NCBI GenBank assembly: GCA_004555245.1
Contig: SFIS01000013.1
Location: 1 to 44,166, forward strand
DNA: 44,166 bases
DNA from: Bacteroidales bacterium
GTDB taxonomy: Bacteria; Bacteroidota; Bacteroidia; Bacteroidales; Bacteroidaceae
Direction of reading: 5' to 3'
The stretch's first letter is position 1. Each line of letters opens with the position of its first letter. Position numbers and translations under genes: made by a program. The notes under the pieces were generated by a model. That model was not told where the DNA came from, made no database searches, and saw only the letters and a list, made by a program, of their open reading frames with translations. Shown here in pieces: positions 43,880 to 44,166 of this stretch.

Positions 43880-44025
43880 ACATTTTTGGACTGTAAAACA
43901 GTATGTTTTGGGCTCTGAAACATTATGTTTTGGAGGCTCATTCGTATTGTTTTGGCTTGTCAGACATACTTGTTGAGGCTGTAAAAGGTATTACTTTGGA
44001 AGCCAAGGTTGACTATCTTGGCACG
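43880..44025. repeat. Degenerate 20-25 bp repeats
   Basis: Units such as gtaaaacagtatgttttggg, ctgaaacattatgttttgga, attcgtattgttttggct and gtaaaaggtattactttgga recur with a period of about 20-25 bp, each ending in a ggct- or agcc-like element. The match is loose. Confidence 0.45.
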
Positions 44026-44166
44026 CAAGACAGACAAAATGGTGTCCCGGACAGTCAGAAACGCTGTTTTGAAATTATTGTTGTCCGCTAAAACTTCGTC
44101 ACTCTCGTATGCGTATATGCATGGACATGTAAGTTTCGAAAAATAAAAATTTGGGCTGATTCCTAT

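Larger units (their letters stand above)
43228..44166. other. Non-coding right end of the window
   Basis: No reading frame here resembles a known gene. What it holds: a TTCG-N20-TAATTTTG promoter-like element at 43327-43358, hairpin repeat copy C at 43462-43587, and a degenerate short repeat at about 43880-44025. Short open frames (at most 115 codons) overlap these repeats and show no start context or domain. Confidence 0.6.

Noticed and set aside
43536..43883. 115-codon minus-strand open frame near the right end
   Set aside because: Its C-terminal Thr-rich part is a translation of repeat copy C; no start context and no domain. It could be a relic, but I cannot support it.

Overview
The window looks like chromosomal DNA of a Bacteroidales bacterium, most likely Prevotellaceae. 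This rests on the gene content (BspA-type leucine-rich repeats, Bacteroidetes-type RfbB, RecQ, RecJ and alpha-2-macroglobulin-like proteins, and a secreted M6 peptidase with an LPKGxYVxxG(K/R)K-like C-terminal tail). It also rests on repeated promoter elements of the Bacteroidetes form TTTG-N19/20-TAnnTTTG (TAATTTTG, TAACTTTG or TAAATTTG), often without a clear Shine-Dalgarno sequence. I see no rRNA, tRNA, CRISPR array, transposase, integrase or phage gene.

Layout. 1-4.3 kb (leftward): a short BspA-like repeat protein, a small lipoprotein, a 143-bp inverted-repeat element, then a MATE transporter and rfbB. 4.7-10.4 kb (rightward): secreted subtilase, xseA-xseB, ilvE, a membrane protein and trmB. 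10.7-16.7 kb (rightward): a coiled-coil membrane-anchored protein, then a TolC / HlyD / ABC-2 / ABC-2 export operon with no ATPase gene. 16.8-20.1 kb (leftward): mrp, purT and a MerR regulator. 20.4-22.2 kb (rightward): a ZIP metal transporter and a secreted pectinesterase. 22.6-29.4 kb (leftward): recQ, recJ, a C1B peptidase and an aminopeptidase P. 29.6-33.4 kb (rightward): patatin, menG-menA, a PerR-type regulator and a rubrerythrin. 33.8-42.5 kb (leftward): a DEAD-box helicase, a 1792-residue alpha-2-macroglobulin-like protein and an M6 metallopeptidase. 42.7-43.2 kb: folA. The last 0.94 kb holds no convincing gene but has repeats and an orphan promoter-like element.

Functional links. menG-menA overlap and act consecutively in menaquinone synthesis. 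perR and the rubrerythrin form a peroxide-response pair. xseA-xseB encode one enzyme, and recQ-recJ are neighbouring recombination/repair genes. The TolC-to-permease genes form one efflux machine.

I found no clear new defence or biosynthetic system. The most interesting unexplained material is non-coding: a family of long imperfect hairpin repeats beside recQ, recJ and downstream of folA; a short element whose terminal inverted repeats each carry an outward-facing -7 box; iterated GTCAACT motifs in three 5' leaders; and a 44-bp tandem array between two hairpins downstream of the rubrerythrin gene.
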